From positions 4,031,001-4,095,000 of the forward strand of contig NZ_JADALJ010000001.1 of the NCBI RefSeq assembly GCF_014876185.1: DNA of 64,000 bases. The letters are read 5' to 3'. The stretch comes from Rufibacter sp. LB8. Lineage in GTDB: Bacteria; Bacteroidota; Bacteroidia; Cytophagales; Hymenobacteraceae. Position 1 is the first letter of the stretch; each line of letters opens with the position of its first letter. Made by a program: the position numbers and the translations under genes. A model generated the notes under the pieces. The model did not search any database. It was given only the letters and a program-made list of their open reading frames with translations, and was not told where the DNA came from. This document shows positions 51,347 through 60,679 of this stretch, piece by piece.

Positions 51347-53131
51347 TTAATGCTGGTACTGCATGCCGTTGCCGGCAGTGGTTTTCTTGGAGTTTCCGCC
51401 ACTCATCATCAAGCCAGGGTTCAGCCGTAAATAGATTTCCCCGGAAACCGGCGTCTTGCCATATAACGGCTTCAATAATTTATCTGGTGCAAAAACGGTA
51501 GCCTGCACGCCCAGCGTCAAATACGTGTTCGCAAAGTTGGCTACGCGCTGACTAGTGCCCAGGGTAATGGCGTGCACGTCAAAAATTTCGTGGTGGTCAA
51601 ATTGGTCCGATAAATCCAGTTCGCCGGGCGTTTTCTGCACGTACTCGTAGCGGCTGTAGACCGCGGTTTTGTTCATTTGTAAATTGGCTTCGGCAATGGC
51701 CGAATGCTCCTGGTGGTGGCCGCCGCCGTTGTAGCCCCAAATCAGCGCCGAGGTGAAAAACCGTCCCTCGCCCCCGGCCAGAGCGCGGCTATACAACGCC
51801 GAAGCCGTGGTTCTCACCACATTTTCGTCGGGCTCCAGCGGCTCGGGGCTTTTGAGCCAGCCTCTGGAGACTTGCAGGGCCCAGTTCTCGGTGGGGTTGT
51901 ATGACAATCGTGCGGCGTACGAGTCAAAACGGGGGTTGTCAAAGTCATATCGGTTCTCGTCGGGCTCGCGGCCAATGAAATTGGAGCCTTCTATTTTGAA
52001 ATCTTTGTACCGGAAACCCAGCGTAGCCACCCCAAACGTGATGTGCGTGGCGTCCTGCCAATGGTGCCCCAACGGCGACTCGGGGTTGTTGAACGCCGAG
52101 ATGCGGTGCATGAACACGGGCGGACCAATCACCGGCTCGGCGGGGTAGCCCACAAAGCCGTACACATCCACGTCTTCATTGACCATGTGGGTGTAACCGA
52201 TGCTAATCTCTGAAAACAAATCATGCGGGTGCTGGCGGTCTACCAGTCTTTTTCCGCCGCCGTAGGTCTCGCCGCTCTGGAAAAGTAAAGGATATCCGCG
52301 GTCGCCCATGGTGAGGTCATCTAAACTCATCATCACACTCAGGCGCAGCAAACCGCGTTTGCCTACCTCGCGCTGCGCCATGCCCATAAACCAGTTGGGC
52401 GCGTCTAACTGCGAAGCCCCACGCGAGCCTTTGTCAAAAATATCTTGCCGGTTATAGCGGAGCCAGAGTTGCCCGTGGAACATAAGCATCCAAGGCCCAG
52501 CGTGTTTCATATAGCCGTACATGGGGGTGGCGTCTGGGTGCCAAGAGGAGCCAGAACCGTTTCTATTCATGGGCAGGTTTCGCGAAAACGCGTGGCTCAT
52601 GCCGCCCATTTCCATGCTGTGGTTCATAGCTGAATGCGGAGCGGTGGTGTCTGCCATAGCACCGTCGTGGTTCATGTTCATGCCAGGGTGGTGCTGGTGT
52701 TTTTTAGCCGTGTCCTGGGGCATAACGTGGCCTTCGTGGCCGGAAGGTTGGACTTTTTTCACGCTGTCAGCAGGCATTATTTTAGGTTCCTGGTGGGTCA
52801 CCGAATCAGCGGGCATTACATGCTGCGAGTGGTCTTGCGCCGTGGTCTTCGTTTTAGGAGCCGTCTGGGTTTTCGGCGCAGCCGATGGTTTAGATTTTTG
52901 GTTGACCTTCGCCGGAGGCGGGGCCGGTTTGTCTTTGATGGGCTGCAATTTAGACGGCTTGGCTTTTGGCTTGGCGGCGGGCGTTGGGGCCACGGTTTTC
53001 TTCTTTGGGGCCGGGGCCACTACCTTTTTGGTTTCTTTCTTGGCGGGCGGTGGTGTGTGGTGTTCGTGCTGCGCCTTCGCGGCTCCAAAACCAAGCGAAA
53101 GGGCTATAAGTAGTGAGAAGATTCGTTTCAT
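51347..53131 (-). CDS. His/Met-rich outer-membrane barrel protein, probably metal-linked
   Basis: 594 residues, signal peptide 1-20 (ending AAKAQ). Residues 21-120 are Lys/Pro/Ala-rich (KKVVAPAPKKKTVAPTPAAKPKAK), then 100-190 have repeated MPADSV/VMP-D units with HEGH, HHPGMNMNHDGAM and MNHSMEMGGMSH: many His and Met, as in copper- or silver-binding regions. The rest (from about 195) is a beta-barrel-like outer-membrane domain (GQLWLRYNRQ, RHQHPHDLFSEISIGYTH as RQHPHDLF). I infer copper or other soft-metal handling, given the CopA/Csp genes 5-12 kb away. No enzyme domain. The family has no clear name to me. Ends at palindrome copy 21. Confidence 0.75.
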   Translation of the reverse strand: MKRIFSLLIALSLGFGAAKAQHEHHTPPPAKKETKKVVAPAPKKKTVAPTPAAKPKAKPSKLQPIKDKPAPPPAKVNQKSKPSAAPKTQTAPKTKTTAQDHSQHVMPADSVTHQEPKIMPADSVKKVQPSGHEGHVMPQDTAKKHQHHPGMNMNHDGAMADTTAPHSAMNHSMEMGGMSHAFSRNLPMNRNGSGSSWHPDATPMYGYMKHAGPWMLMFHGQLWLRYNRQDIFDKGSRGASQLDAPNWFMGMAQREVGKRGLLRLSVMMSLDDLTMGDRGYPLLFQSGETYGGGKRLVDRQHPHDLFSEISIGYTHMVNEDVDVYGFVGYPAEPVIGPPVFMHRISAFNNPESPLGHHWQDATHITFGVATLGFRYKDFKIEGSNFIGREPDENRYDFDNPRFDSYAARLSYNPTENWALQVSRGWLKSPEPLEPDENVVRTTASALYSRALAGGEGRFFTSALIWGYNGGGHHQEHSAIAEANLQMNKTAVYSRYEYVQKTPGELDLSDQFDHHEIFDVHAITLGTSQRVANFANTYLTLGVQATVFAPDKLLKPLYGKTPVSGEIYLRLNPGLMMSGGNSKKTTAGNGMQYQH

Positions 53132-53258
53132 ATAAGCTTGAATTATGAATAATAATTTACTGCTACAAAGAAAACGGCTAGCGGCGGTCAGAGTTTAACA
53201 CCATTCGGTAAGACTTGTATAGAATTCAAAGCGTGGGCGGGAAACCGCAAGTGTTGAG

Positions 53259-53301
53259 TCTGTTTTCGGCCTCATTTCCAGAAATGGGCCCCAAAACGGA
53301 A
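53259..53301. repeat. P-palindrome copy 22 of 30
   Basis: TCTGTTTTCGGCCTCATTT-CCAG-AAATGGGCCCCAAAACGGA. It lies in the divergent promoter region of the barrel and YciI genes. Confidence 0.85.
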
Positions 53302-53337
53302 AGAACCCGTAGCTTTACCCGCACCAACTTTTGCGCC

Positions 53338-53625
53338 ATGTTTCTGATAGAACTCACCTACAAAGTCCCTTTCACAGAATTAGAACCGTTCATGGCCGAG
53401 CACCTGGCGTTTGTGGAGAAAGGCTACGCCAGCGGACATTTCGTGGCCTCGGGGCGCAAGGTTCCACGTGACGGCGGCCTTATTTTCAGCCAAGCCTCCG
53501 GCAAAGCCGAACTGGAAGAACTCATGCAATCTGACCCCTTCGTGTCCCAGAATCTGGTGGACTTACGCATTATTGAGTTTGTGGCTTCCCGCGTCGAAGA
53601 AGGCTTCAAAGGTTTTCTATCCTAA
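53338..53625 (+). CDS. YciI-family protein
   Basis: 95 residues from ATG 53338 (MFLIELTYKVPFTELEPFMAEHLAFVEKGYASG). An upstream in-frame Met at 53215 would read through palindrome copy 22, so it is rejected. The ferredoxin-like YCII fold shows HFVASGRKVPRDGGLIF with the conserved basic residues. YciI proteins have mixed or unknown roles, one described as a dehalogenase-like enzyme. A palindrome follows 2 nt after the stop. Confidence 0.85.
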   Translation: MFLIELTYKVPFTELEPFMAEHLAFVEKGYASGHFVASGRKVPRDGGLIFSQASGKAELEELMQSDPFVSQNLVDLRIIEFVASRVEEGFKGFLS

Positions 53626-53627
53626 AG

Positions 53628-53665
53628 CTGTTTTCGGCCTGTTTTTAGAAAAACAGGCCGAAAAC
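53628..53665. repeat. P-palindrome copy 23 of 30 (variant core)
   Basis: CTGTTTTCGGCCTGTTTTT-AGA-AAAACAGGCCGAAAAC. Same outer GTTTTCGG.C but the inner ATTT is changed to GTTTTT. The inner arms changed together, so pairing is kept. Confidence 0.85.
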
Positions 53666-53756
53666 AAAAGTCTTACTGCTTCAGGTTCAAAACAAATGGA
53701 AAAGATTTCGTTTTATCCGTAGAAGCAGAAAACAGATTCAACCCACTTACCTACTC

Positions 53757-56411
53757 ATGCAGCATTTCCAGCGGCCCATACCAGATGTGTTACAGGACCT
53801 GACGTCCACCCCAGAGGGACTCACCAGCCAGGAGGCGCAGGCGCGGCTCCAGACGCACGGCTACAATGAACTGCAGGAAGCCGAGCGCGACTCGGTGTTC
53901 AAGCTGCTGCTGGAGACCTTCAAAGACCCCATGGTGATTGTGCTGTTGCTAGCCGCCGGCGTGCAGTTGGTGCTGGGCGAGGTGGTGGAGGCCGCCATCA
54001 TCTTCGCGGTGCTGGTGCTCAACGCCATTGTGAGCGTGGTGCAGACCAAAAAGGCCGAAGGTGCCCTGGATGCCCTCCGCAAAATGTCGGCGCCGTCGGC
54101 CAAGGTCATGCGCGACGGTGTGACCCAGACCATGGCCGCCCGCGAGCTGGTGCCCGGCGATGTGGTGGTGCTGGAGGCCGGTGATTTCGTCTCCGCCGAT
54201 GGCCGGATTCTGGAAAGCGGTTCCCTGAAAGTGGACGAAGGTATGCTCACCGGCGAGTCAGAAGCCGTGGAGAAACACATTGAACCCATCTCAGACGAGG
54301 CCCCGCTGGGCGACCGCAAGAACATGGTCTACAGCGGTGCGCTGGTGGTGTATGGCCGCGGCAGGTTTGTGGTCACGGGTACTGCTGAGAAAACCGAGAT
54401 TGGGAAGATTGCCGGGCTTTTGGCATCGGCGCAAGCCAAACAAACGCCTTTGCAGCGCAAACTGGCAGATTTCAGCAAGAAACTGGGTTGGGTGATTCTG
54501 GCGCTTTGCGTGGTCATTTTTGGCGTGGAAGCGCTGCGCGTGTGGCTGGAGCCCAAAGGCCAGGACATGACCAACGCGTTGCTCAAAGCCTTTATGTTTG
54601 CCGTGGCGGTGGCGGTGGCGGCTATTCCAGAGGCGCTTTCTTCCATCGTCACCATCGTCTTGGCGGTGGGCACCAACAAAATGGCCAAGCGCCACGCCAT
54701 TATCAGAAAGCTTCCGGCGGTAGAAACCCTGGGCTCCACCAGCGTGATTTGCACCGATAAAACGGGCACGCTCACCCAGAACAAAATGACGGTAGTAGAT
54801 TATTTTGTGCCGGGCCGGCCCGATGAAGAACTCCCCGATAACCCCGAGAAATGGGGCGAAGCCGAGCGGCGGCTCATGCAAGTAGCCGTGCTTTGCAATG
54901 ACTCCCAAATCAACGAAGACGGCGCCGAAGTAGGCGACCCCACCGAGGTGGCCCTGGTGGCCTTCAGCAACCTGAAAAATCAATCGGTGCGGGAGCTCAA
55001 GAAAAAGTGGCCCCGTGAAGCCGAATTGCCCTTTGACTCAGCCCGCAAGCTTATGTCTACCGTGCACACCATTGACGGACAACCGTTCTTAATGACCAAA
55101 GGAGGCCCGGACGTGGTGATTTCACGGTGTACCCGCATTTTCATTGACGGCGAGGAAAAAGAATTCACCCCAGAACTGCGCGAGCAAGTGCAGGACCAGA
55201 ACGAGGAATTCTCTGACCGGGCGCTGCGCGTGCTGGCCTTCGCCTACAAACCGCTGGCTAACGGCACGCAGGTCAATTTTGAAGACGAGCATGATTTGGT
55301 GCTGATTGGCTTGATTGCCATGATTGACCCGCCGCGCGAAGCCGTGTACGGGGCCATTGAAGACGCCAAGAAAGCGGGCATACGCACCGTCATGATTACC
55401 GGCGACCACAAAACCACCGCCCGCGCCATTGGTAAACAGATTGGTTTGATGGACGGCAACGACATTGCCGTGACCGGCCAGGAGCTGGACCGTCTTTCTG
55501 ACGAGGAACTGGACCGCCAACTGGAAGACATTGCCGTGTACGCCCGCGTGTCGCCGGAAAATAAAATCAGGATTGTGCGCGCCTGGCAAAAAAAAGGTAA
55601 AATAACCGCCATGACCGGCGATGGCGTGAACGATGCCCCCGCCCTCAAACAAGCCGACATTGGCATTGCCATGGGCAGCGGCACCGATGTGGCCAAAGAT
55701 GCCTCGGCGATGATTTTGACCGATGATAATTTTGTCTCTATTGTGAGTGCCGTGGCCGTGGGCCGCACCGTGTTTGACAACATCAAGAAAGCCATCGCCT
55801 ACCTTTTTGCCGGGAATTTGGGGGCCATCATCGCCATTCTCTTCGCGCTGGCGCTGGACTGGATAAACCCGTTCACGCCCATTCAGCTGCTGTTCATCAA
55901 CCTGCTAAATGACTCCTTGCCCGCCATTGCTTTGGGTGTAGAGAAAGCTGAACCTAATGTGATGCGCCGCAAACCCCGTGACATTAACGAGGGCATTTTT
56001 GCCGGTGGCACCATGAAATCGGTGATTATGCGCGGGCTTTTGATTGGGGTGGCCGTGATTTTTTCGCAATGGCTGGGGCTGCAGCACTCGCCGGAGATGA
56101 GCGTAGCCATGGCCTTTACCACGCTTATTCTGGCGCGTACGCTGCAAACCTTCGCGGCGCGGTCTAACACGCAGACGGTTTTTGGCGCGGGCTTCTTTGA
56201 GAACAAATACGTGCTGGGTGCGGTTTTGCTGTGCTTCGGGTTGTATGGCCTCACGGTGCTGCCCGGCGTGCGCGGCATTTTCTCCATCCCCGCAGAATTT
56301 GGGTTTGAGGAGTGGAAATGGGCCGCTGGTCTGGCAGTGCTGTCCGTGACATTTATGGAAGTCTGGAAACTGACGCCCTGGGCGAGCGGGAATAGGGTAG
56401 GGAAGGAGTAG
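53757..56411 (+). CDS. P2A-type calcium/cation-transporting ATPase
   Basis: 884 residues. A P-type pump with N-terminal cation-ATPase domain (LTSQEAQARLQTHGYNEL), ten hydrophobic segments, the phosphorylation site CTDKTGTLTQNKM with Asp, PEALSSIVTIVLAVGTNKMA on M4 (PEAL, as in bacterial P2A pumps), KGGPDVV and MTGDGVNDAPALKQADIGIAM. It exports Ca2+ or a related cation using ATP. No regulatory gene adjoins. The C-terminal membrane domain includes FINLLNDSLPAIALGVEKAEPNVM, typical of the P2A class. A palindrome lies just after the stop. Confidence 0.93.
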   Translation: MQHFQRPIPDVLQDLTSTPEGLTSQEAQARLQTHGYNELQEAERDSVFKLLLETFKDPMVIVLLLAAGVQLVLGEVVEAAIIFAVLVLNAIVSVVQTKKAEGALDALRKMSAPSAKVMRDGVTQTMAARELVPGDVVVLEAGDFVSADGRILESGSLKVDEGMLTGESEAVEKHIEPISDEAPLGDRKNMVYSGALVVYGRGRFVVTGTAEKTEIGKIAGLLASAQAKQTPLQRKLADFSKKLGWVILALCVVIFGVEALRVWLEPKGQDMTNALLKAFMFAVAVAVAAIPEALSSIVTIVLAVGTNKMAKRHAIIRKLPAVETLGSTSVICTDKTGTLTQNKMTVVDYFVPGRPDEELPDNPEKWGEAERRLMQVAVLCNDSQINEDGAEVGDPTEVALVAFSNLKNQSVRELKKKWPREAELPFDSARKLMSTVHTIDGQPFLMTKGGPDVVISRCTRIFIDGEEKEFTPELREQVQDQNEEFSDRALRVLAFAYKPLANGTQVNFEDEHDLVLIGLIAMIDPPREAVYGAIEDAKKAGIRTVMITGDHKTTARAIGKQIGLMDGNDIAVTGQELDRLSDEELDRQLEDIAVYARVSPENKIRIVRAWQKKGKITAMTGDGVNDAPALKQADIGIAMGSGTDVAKDASAMILTDDNFVSIVSAVAVGRTVFDNIKKAIAYLFAGNLGAIIAILFALALDWINPFTPIQLLFINLLNDSLPAIALGVEKAEPNVMRRKPRDINEGIFAGGTMKSVIMRGLLIGVAVIFSQWLGLQHSPEMSVAMAFTTLILARTLQTFAARSNTQTVFGAGFFENKYVLGAVLLCFGLYGLTVLPGVRGIFSIPAEFGFEEWKWAAGLAVLSVTFMEVWKLTPWASGNRVGKE

Positions 56412-56416
56412 GGCTT

Positions 56417-56460
56417 TTCCGTTTTCGGGCTCATTTTAGGAAATGAGCCCGGAAACGGGG
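56417..56460. repeat. P-palindrome copy 24 of 30
   Basis: TTCCGTTTTCGGGCTCATTT-TAGG-AAATGAGCCCGGAAACGGGG; 5 nt after the pump stop, convergent region. Confidence 0.9.
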
Positions 56461-56467
56461 AATAACT

Positions 56468-57127
56468 TTAGGGCGTAGAAAGCTTGTCTATTTGATTTAG
56501 CAGATAAGCCACCACATCCTTATATTTCCTGAAGCCTCGTTGGTTGTCTAATTCTTCTAAATGGTCTGCTAGGTCTAATTTGTTCAAAGTCTTCCAGGCA
56601 AGCACTTTGTTAACCTTTCCGCAAAGGTCAAAACAGCTGTGCCTGATACTAATGTAAATGGCACGGTGAAAAGTTTTGTCTGGTAAAAGTTTCTGGTGTA
56701 ATTGATGCTTCAAATTATAAGGCACCGGTCCTGAATTTGCCAGCAGAGTCCGGATGAAGTGTTCACTGGGATTTTGAGACAGAAAGTATTGCCACGCTTC
56801 CCTGTTGAGTTTAGGCTCCTCTAGAATGTGAAAGTACAATGAGCTTTCAAAGGCAAATTCATGCTCTGAATCACTTGTTGGAACGGATAAGTTTGTTAAA
56901 TAAAAAGAGAAGATACGTTCGTTGTATTCCTTAATCGGCTTTTGAGTGGAACCATATTCAATCCACAATCTTGATAAAGCAGCATAAGTAGGTTCTAGAC
57001 TAATTAGCTGTAAGGATAGATTGATTTTTTTTAAGGCAGCTTCTTCGGTTTGCCATATTGCAGAGACCAAATCCTCTTTGTACTCCCCTTGGTCTTTATT
57101 TTCCTTTAAAAAATCTTCTAAGTCCAT
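56468..57127 (-). CDS. Hypothetical helical protein
   Basis: 219 residues, no signal, rich in helices (SLQLISLEPTYAALSRLW, EEPKLNREAWQYFLSQNP, HQKLLPDKTFHRAIYISIRHSC). No domain recognised; codon use and the conserved-looking Leu/Trp pattern suggest a real protein. It lies 22 nt after the next gene in the same direction, so the two may share a transcript. Function unknown. Confidence 0.65.
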   Translation of the reverse strand: MDLEDFLKENKDQGEYKEDLVSAIWQTEEAALKKINLSLQLISLEPTYAALSRLWIEYGSTQKPIKEYNERIFSFYLTNLSVPTSDSEHEFAFESSLYFHILEEPKLNREAWQYFLSQNPSEHFIRTLLANSGPVPYNLKHQLHQKLLPDKTFHRAIYISIRHSCFDLCGKVNKVLAWKTLNKLDLADHLEELDNQRGFRKYKDVVAYLLNQIDKLSTP

Positions 57128-57148
57128 TTTTTACAAAACAAATACGTC

Positions 57149-57694
57149 TCAATACATCTCCACTACCTTCAACTGCCACTTGTCGCCAATTTTAAACGTG
57201 TGGCTCGCCAGTTTCCGGAAACCGTAGCCCACCCCAAAACCAACCGCCGAGGCGCCCATGGTGATAAAGCCTTCTTTGCGGTCTTCCTTGTCTTTGAGGT
57301 TGGTAACCACGTTCACCGCACCCACCAACACAAACAGACTTCCCGCCGACTGCAAGGCATAGCCCAGGAAGTTAGAGGTCTTTCTGAGGCCTGTGTGGTT
57401 GCGCAGTTTAATAGATGTGACCTTGGCCAGCGGAATCTCTGTGTTCTGGAAATAAAACGAGTTTTTTCTGATGCCCTGGATTACGCCGGAGTACCGGATT
57501 TTGCCGTCGGCCAGCTGGAATGTAATCTGCTCACCGGCATACAACCGGAAACGCTTGACAGAACTGGTGCTGGACAGAAGCAGGTATCTGTGGGAACTCT
57601 CCTGGGTAGTGACCACACTGTCTGGCGTCTGCGCCTGACTAGAGCCCCAAAACAGTATAGAAAGCAGCGAAACGACCAGTAAAAATCTCACCAT
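57149..57694 (-). CDS. Hypothetical protein with signal peptide
   Basis: 181 residues from the chosen start MVRFLLVVSLLSILF; an upstream Met would add 14 residues without improving the signal. The signal ends SSQAQ. Later parts include an SH3-like strand set (FRLYAGEQITFQLADGKIRYSGVIQGI, FYFQNTEIPLAKVTSIKL) and hydrophobic segments (NFLGYALQSAGSLFVLVGAV, ITMGASAVGFGVGYGF) that may be membrane-inserted. A type common in Bacteroidota, without known role. Co-directional with the gene at 56468. Confidence 0.65.
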   Translation of the reverse strand: MVRFLLVVSLLSILFWGSSQAQTPDSVVTTQESSHRYLLLSSTSSVKRFRLYAGEQITFQLADGKIRYSGVIQGIRKNSFYFQNTEIPLAKVTSIKLRNHTGLRKTSNFLGYALQSAGSLFVLVGAVNVVTNLKDKEDRKEGFITMGASAVGFGVGYGFRKLASHTFKIGDKWQLKVVEMY

Positions 57695-57789
57695 GCGCAG
57701 AAAGGGGTTTGTTGGGAAACGATGAAGCAAGGGCAATTATTGGCAAAGAAAGCACAAAGCCCCGGCAATGCCCAACAGCCATGGGTGTA

Positions 57790-57835
57790 TTCCTGTTTTC
57801 GGGCTCCATTTCCCAAACGCAGGCAAAAACAGGAA
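57790..57835. repeat. P-palindrome copy 25 of 30
   Basis: TTCCTGTTTTCGGGCTCCATTT...GCAGGCAAAAACAGGAA. The right arm core has drifted but TTCCTGTTTT/AAAACAGGAA pair fully. Confidence 0.8.
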
Positions 57836-57869
57836 ATCATAGCCTCTAAATCAACTGCGCATGGCGTGC

Positions 57870-57909
57870 AATAAAAAAGGCCGCTTTTGGTAAAGTGGCC
57901 TTTTTTATT
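57870..57909 (-). terminator. Terminator of the copper chaperone gene
   Basis: AATAAAAAAGGCC pairs with GGCCTTTTTTATT, loop 14 nt; A/T tracts on both sides. About 10 nt from the HMA gene stop. Confidence 0.85.
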
Positions 57910-57919
57910 GCTGAGTAAC

Positions 57920-58132
57920 TTACTCCTGCACCGTCGTAGCTACGTAGCCTGCTTTGGTCACGGCCTCCACCACTTTCTCTGCGGAGATATCGCCCTGCAC
58001 GGTCAGGATTTTCTCGGGGTTTTCGGTGTCTACCGCCCAGTTGTCAATGCCTTGGGTGGCGTCTAAGGTTGGCGTTACAGCGGCAATGCAGCCGCCGCAT
58101 TTTATGTTGGTTTTGAATTTTAACGTCTCCAT
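57920..58132 (-). CDS. Heavy-metal-associated (CopZ-like) protein
   Basis: 70 residues, a single HMA domain: METLKFKTNIKCGGCIAAV with a CGGC metal site (positions 12-15, a CxxC), then VDTENPEKILTVQGDISAEKVVEAVTKAGY. It likely carries Cu(I) to CopA, encoded upstream (stop at 58272). GG in the CxxC loop differs from the CxxC loops of many chaperones but still has both cysteines. The 55-bp heptamer repeat ends 5 bp before its ATG, so its leader and promoter must include or lie beyond that tract. Confidence 0.85.
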   Translation of the reverse strand: METLKFKTNIKCGGCIAAVTPTLDATQGIDNWAVDTENPEKILTVQGDISAEKVVEAVTKAGYVATTVQE

Positions 58133-58136
58133 TTTT

Positions 58137-58191
58137 AATTAGGAATTAGGAATTAGGAATTAGGAATTAGGAATTAGGAATTAGGAATTAG
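58137..58191. repeat. Heptanucleotide tandem repeat (AATTAGG)n
   Basis: Seven full AATTAGG units plus AATTAG, no mismatches, 55 bp. It lies directly upstream (5 bp) of the copper chaperone start on the minus strand. Confidence 0.95.
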
Positions 58192-58201
58192 TTTTTCCTT
58201 G

Positions 58202-58242
58202 GCTGTTTTCGGCTCCATTTTCAGAAACGAGGCCGAAAACGC
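58202..58242. repeat. P-palindrome copy 26 of 30
   Basis: GCTGTTTTCGGCTCCATTT-TCAG-AAACGAGGCCGAAAACGC, 30 nt after the copA stop. Confidence 0.85.
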
Positions 58243-58271
58243 AAGATTTAAAAACAATCAGCCATCAACAA

Positions 58272-60512
58272 TCAATCAAGTTTTAACGAACGAAGCCGCA
58301 AACTGTTCATCACCACCGATACCGAACTCAACGCCATGGCCGCGCCCGCCAGCATAGGATCCAGCAGGAAACCCCAGATAGGGTAGAGCAGACCAGCCGC
58401 CACCGGTATCCCGATCAGGTTGTAAATGAACGCCCAAAACAAGTTCTGGTGAATGGTGCGCACGGTGGCTTTGCTCAGTTTAATGGCTTTGCCGATGGCG
58501 CGTAAATCGGAATGCATCAGCGTCACTTTGGCCACATCCATGGCGATGTCGGTGCCGCGGCCCATGGCGATGCCCACGTCTGCGAGGGCCAGGGCCTGGG
58601 AATCGTTGATGCCATCGCCTACCATGCCCACCACGTGGCCCTGAGCCTGTAATTCCTGAATAAAATCGGCTTTGTCCTGGGGCATCACCTCGGCTTTAAA
58701 ATGCTGCAAACCCACCTGCTGCGCCACCGCCGAGGCCGTTTGCGCGTTGTCGCCGGTGAGCATGTAGACTTGGAGGCCCAGGTTTTGCAGGTCTTTAATG
58801 GCTTGCGCCGATGTTTCCTTGATGGCATCGGCAATGGCCATCAGCGCGACCACCTGCCCCTGCGTTCCGGCGAAGATGACGGTTTTGGCTTCGGATTTGA
58901 GTTTTCGGGCTGTTTTTTCCAAATCAGGGCCAAACTGGAGATTGTTCTCGTGCATCAGCTGCTCGTTGCCCAACCAGAATTTCTGGCCTTGGTGCATGGC
59001 CTGTACGCCGCGTCCGGTCACGCTTTCAAACTGCTCCAGCGTGGTGGCTTTTACGCCTTCAGATGTCAGATACGTAGAAACGGCTTCGGCCAACGGGTGC
59101 TCGCTTTGGTTTTCCATGGCAAGCAACACTTGCGCCAGTTCCTTTCTCTGTTCATCGGGCGACGTCCAAATCAATTCGGTGACTTCGGGTTTGCCTTTGG
59201 TGATGGTGCCGGTTTTGTCCAGCACCACGGCGGTGAGTTTGTGGGAAGTTTCCAGAGATTCAGCGTCCTTGATTAAGATGCCGTTTTCGGCGCCTCGGCC
59301 CACGCCTACCATAATGGCCGTAGGTGTGGCCAGACCCAACGCACACGGACAAGCAATAATTAAGACGGTAATCAAGGCTAGCAGCGCGTGCGTGGTGCTG
59401 TTGTCGCCGCCCAGAAAATACCAGGCCGCAAAACTCAGAAGCGCAATGCCCATGACCACGGGCACGAAGATGCCGGCAATTTTATCCGTCAGTTTCTGCA
59501 CGGGCGCTTTGGAGCCCTGCGCCAGTTGCACCATCTTGATAATCTGGGCCAAAAGCGTCTCGGAGCCCACTTTCTCGGCGGCAATCTGCAGACTGCCTTT
59601 CTGGTTGATGGTGCCCGTGAAGACCTGGTCGCCGGTGTTTTTCTCCACGGCCATCGGCTCGCCGCTGATCATACTTTCGTCTAAATATGAAGTACCGCTG
59701 ACCACGCGCCCATCCACCGGAATTTTCTCGCCGGGGCGAATAATCAGAATATCTCCCACTAATACCTGTTCAATGGGCAGTTCCATTTCCTGGCCGTTGC
59801 GGAGCGCTTTCACAGATTTGGGTTGCAGGCCCATCAGTTTTTTAATGGCCCCGGATGTGCGAGATTTGGCGCGTTCCTCCAGCAGTTTTCCTAAAAGAAT
59901 AAAGGCGATGATGACGGTGGCGGCCTCGTAATAGACGTGCGGCTCCAGCCCTCGGCTCAGGAAAAACTCTGGGTAGAACGTATTGAAGGCGCTGAACAGA
60001 AACGCGATGCCGGTGCTCAGGGCCACCAACGTGTCCATGTTGGCCTTGCCGTGGCGAGCCTGCTTGAACGCGGTTACGTAAAAATTGCGCCCGAACCAGA
60101 ACACCACCGGCACCGTGAACGCCAGCATAGTCCAGTTGCCGTAGGGCATGCCGTGGAAGAACATACCAATCACCGCCACGGGCACCGACAGCAAAACGGC
60201 CCAAATGGTTTTGGCTTTTATCTGGGCGTAGGCTTCGTGTTCGCGGGCGTCCTGGGCTTCTTGCGTGGCTTCTTCCTGCTGAATGAACAGGTCATAACCG
60301 CCGCTCTGCACCGCTTTCTGCAGTTGGGTGAGGTCGGTACCCGGGGCGTATTCCACCTGTACAGATTTATTGGCGAAGTTCACGGCCGCGCTCTGCACAC
60401 CGGGCTGGGCCTGCAGCAGCGACTCCACGCTCACGGCGCAGGCCGCGCAAGACATGCCGTCTACCGGGAAGCTATTTTTTATTGGGGATTTTTCTTTGGT
60501 CTGGGTAGCCAT
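58272..60512 (-). CDS. copA: Copper-exporting P1B-type ATPase
   Basis: 746 residues. One N-terminal HMA domain ([24 protein letters not shown] with CAAC), eight hydrophobic segments, the ion motif [18 protein letters not shown] on the sixth, phosphorylation site [16 protein letters not shown], and [22 protein letters not shown]. It exports Cu(I) from cytoplasm to periplasm. The SQAL in the [10 protein letters not shown] motif is normal for the class. Next to the HMA chaperone and the Csp-like proteins in this region. No CueR or CsoR regulator is encoded here. Confidence 0.94.
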   Translation of the reverse strand: MATQTKEKSPIKNSFPVDGMSCAACAVSVESLLQAQPGVQSAAVNFANKSVQVEYAPGTDLTQLQKAVQSGGYDLFIQQEEATQEAQDAREHEAYAQIKAKTIWAVLLSVPVAVIGMFFHGMPYGNWTMLAFTVPVVFWFGRNFYVTAFKQARHGKANMDTLVALSTGIAFLFSAFNTFYPEFFLSRGLEPHVYYEAATVIIAFILLGKLLEERAKSRTSGAIKKLMGLQPKSVKALRNGQEMELPIEQVLVGDILIIRPGEKIPVDGRVVSGTSYLDESMISGEPMAVEKNTGDQVFTGTINQKGSLQIAAEKVGSETLLAQIIKMVQLAQGSKAPVQKLTDKIAGIFVPVVMGIALLSFAAWYFLGGDNSTTHALLALITVLIIACPCALGLATPTAIMVGVGRGAENGILIKDAESLETSHKLTAVVLDKTGTITKGKPEVTELIWTSPDEQRKELAQVLLAMENQSEHPLAEAVSTYLTSEGVKATTLEQFESVTGRGVQAMHQGQKFWLGNEQLMHENNLQFGPDLEKTARKLKSEAKTVIFAGTQGQVVALMAIADAIKETSAQAIKDLQNLGLQVYMLTGDNAQTASAVAQQVGLQHFKAEVMPQDKADFIQELQAQGHVVGMVGDGINDSQALALADVGIAMGRGTDIAMDVAKVTLMHSDLRAIGKAIKLSKATVRTIHQNLFWAFIYNLIGIPVAAGLLYPIWGFLLDPMLAGAAMALSSVSVVMNSLRLRSLKLD

Positions 60513-60621
60513 AATAGGTCAGGCTTAAGGTTTATTTTCAATTTCTACCACAAAGGTACGGTGACCCCAGGCCGATGGCGTTACAGCTTTTGCGGAAGGA
60601 GTTACATAATTTTAAGGATGG

Positions 60622-60664
60622 GCTGTTTTAGGCGTGTTTCGGCAAAAACAGGTCAAAAACGGGT
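60622..60664. repeat. P-palindrome copy 27 of 30 (degenerate)
   Basis: CTGTTTTAGGCGTGTTTCGG-CAAAAACAGGTCAAAAACGGG; an altered centre, weak pairing. Confidence 0.5.
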
Positions 60665-60679
60665 TTTGCTTACTCAAAG

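Noticed and set aside
53215-53337. Upstream extension of the YciI gene
   Set aside because: The extra 41 residues read through palindrome copy 22 and lack family similarity; ATG 53338 gives the canonical start.
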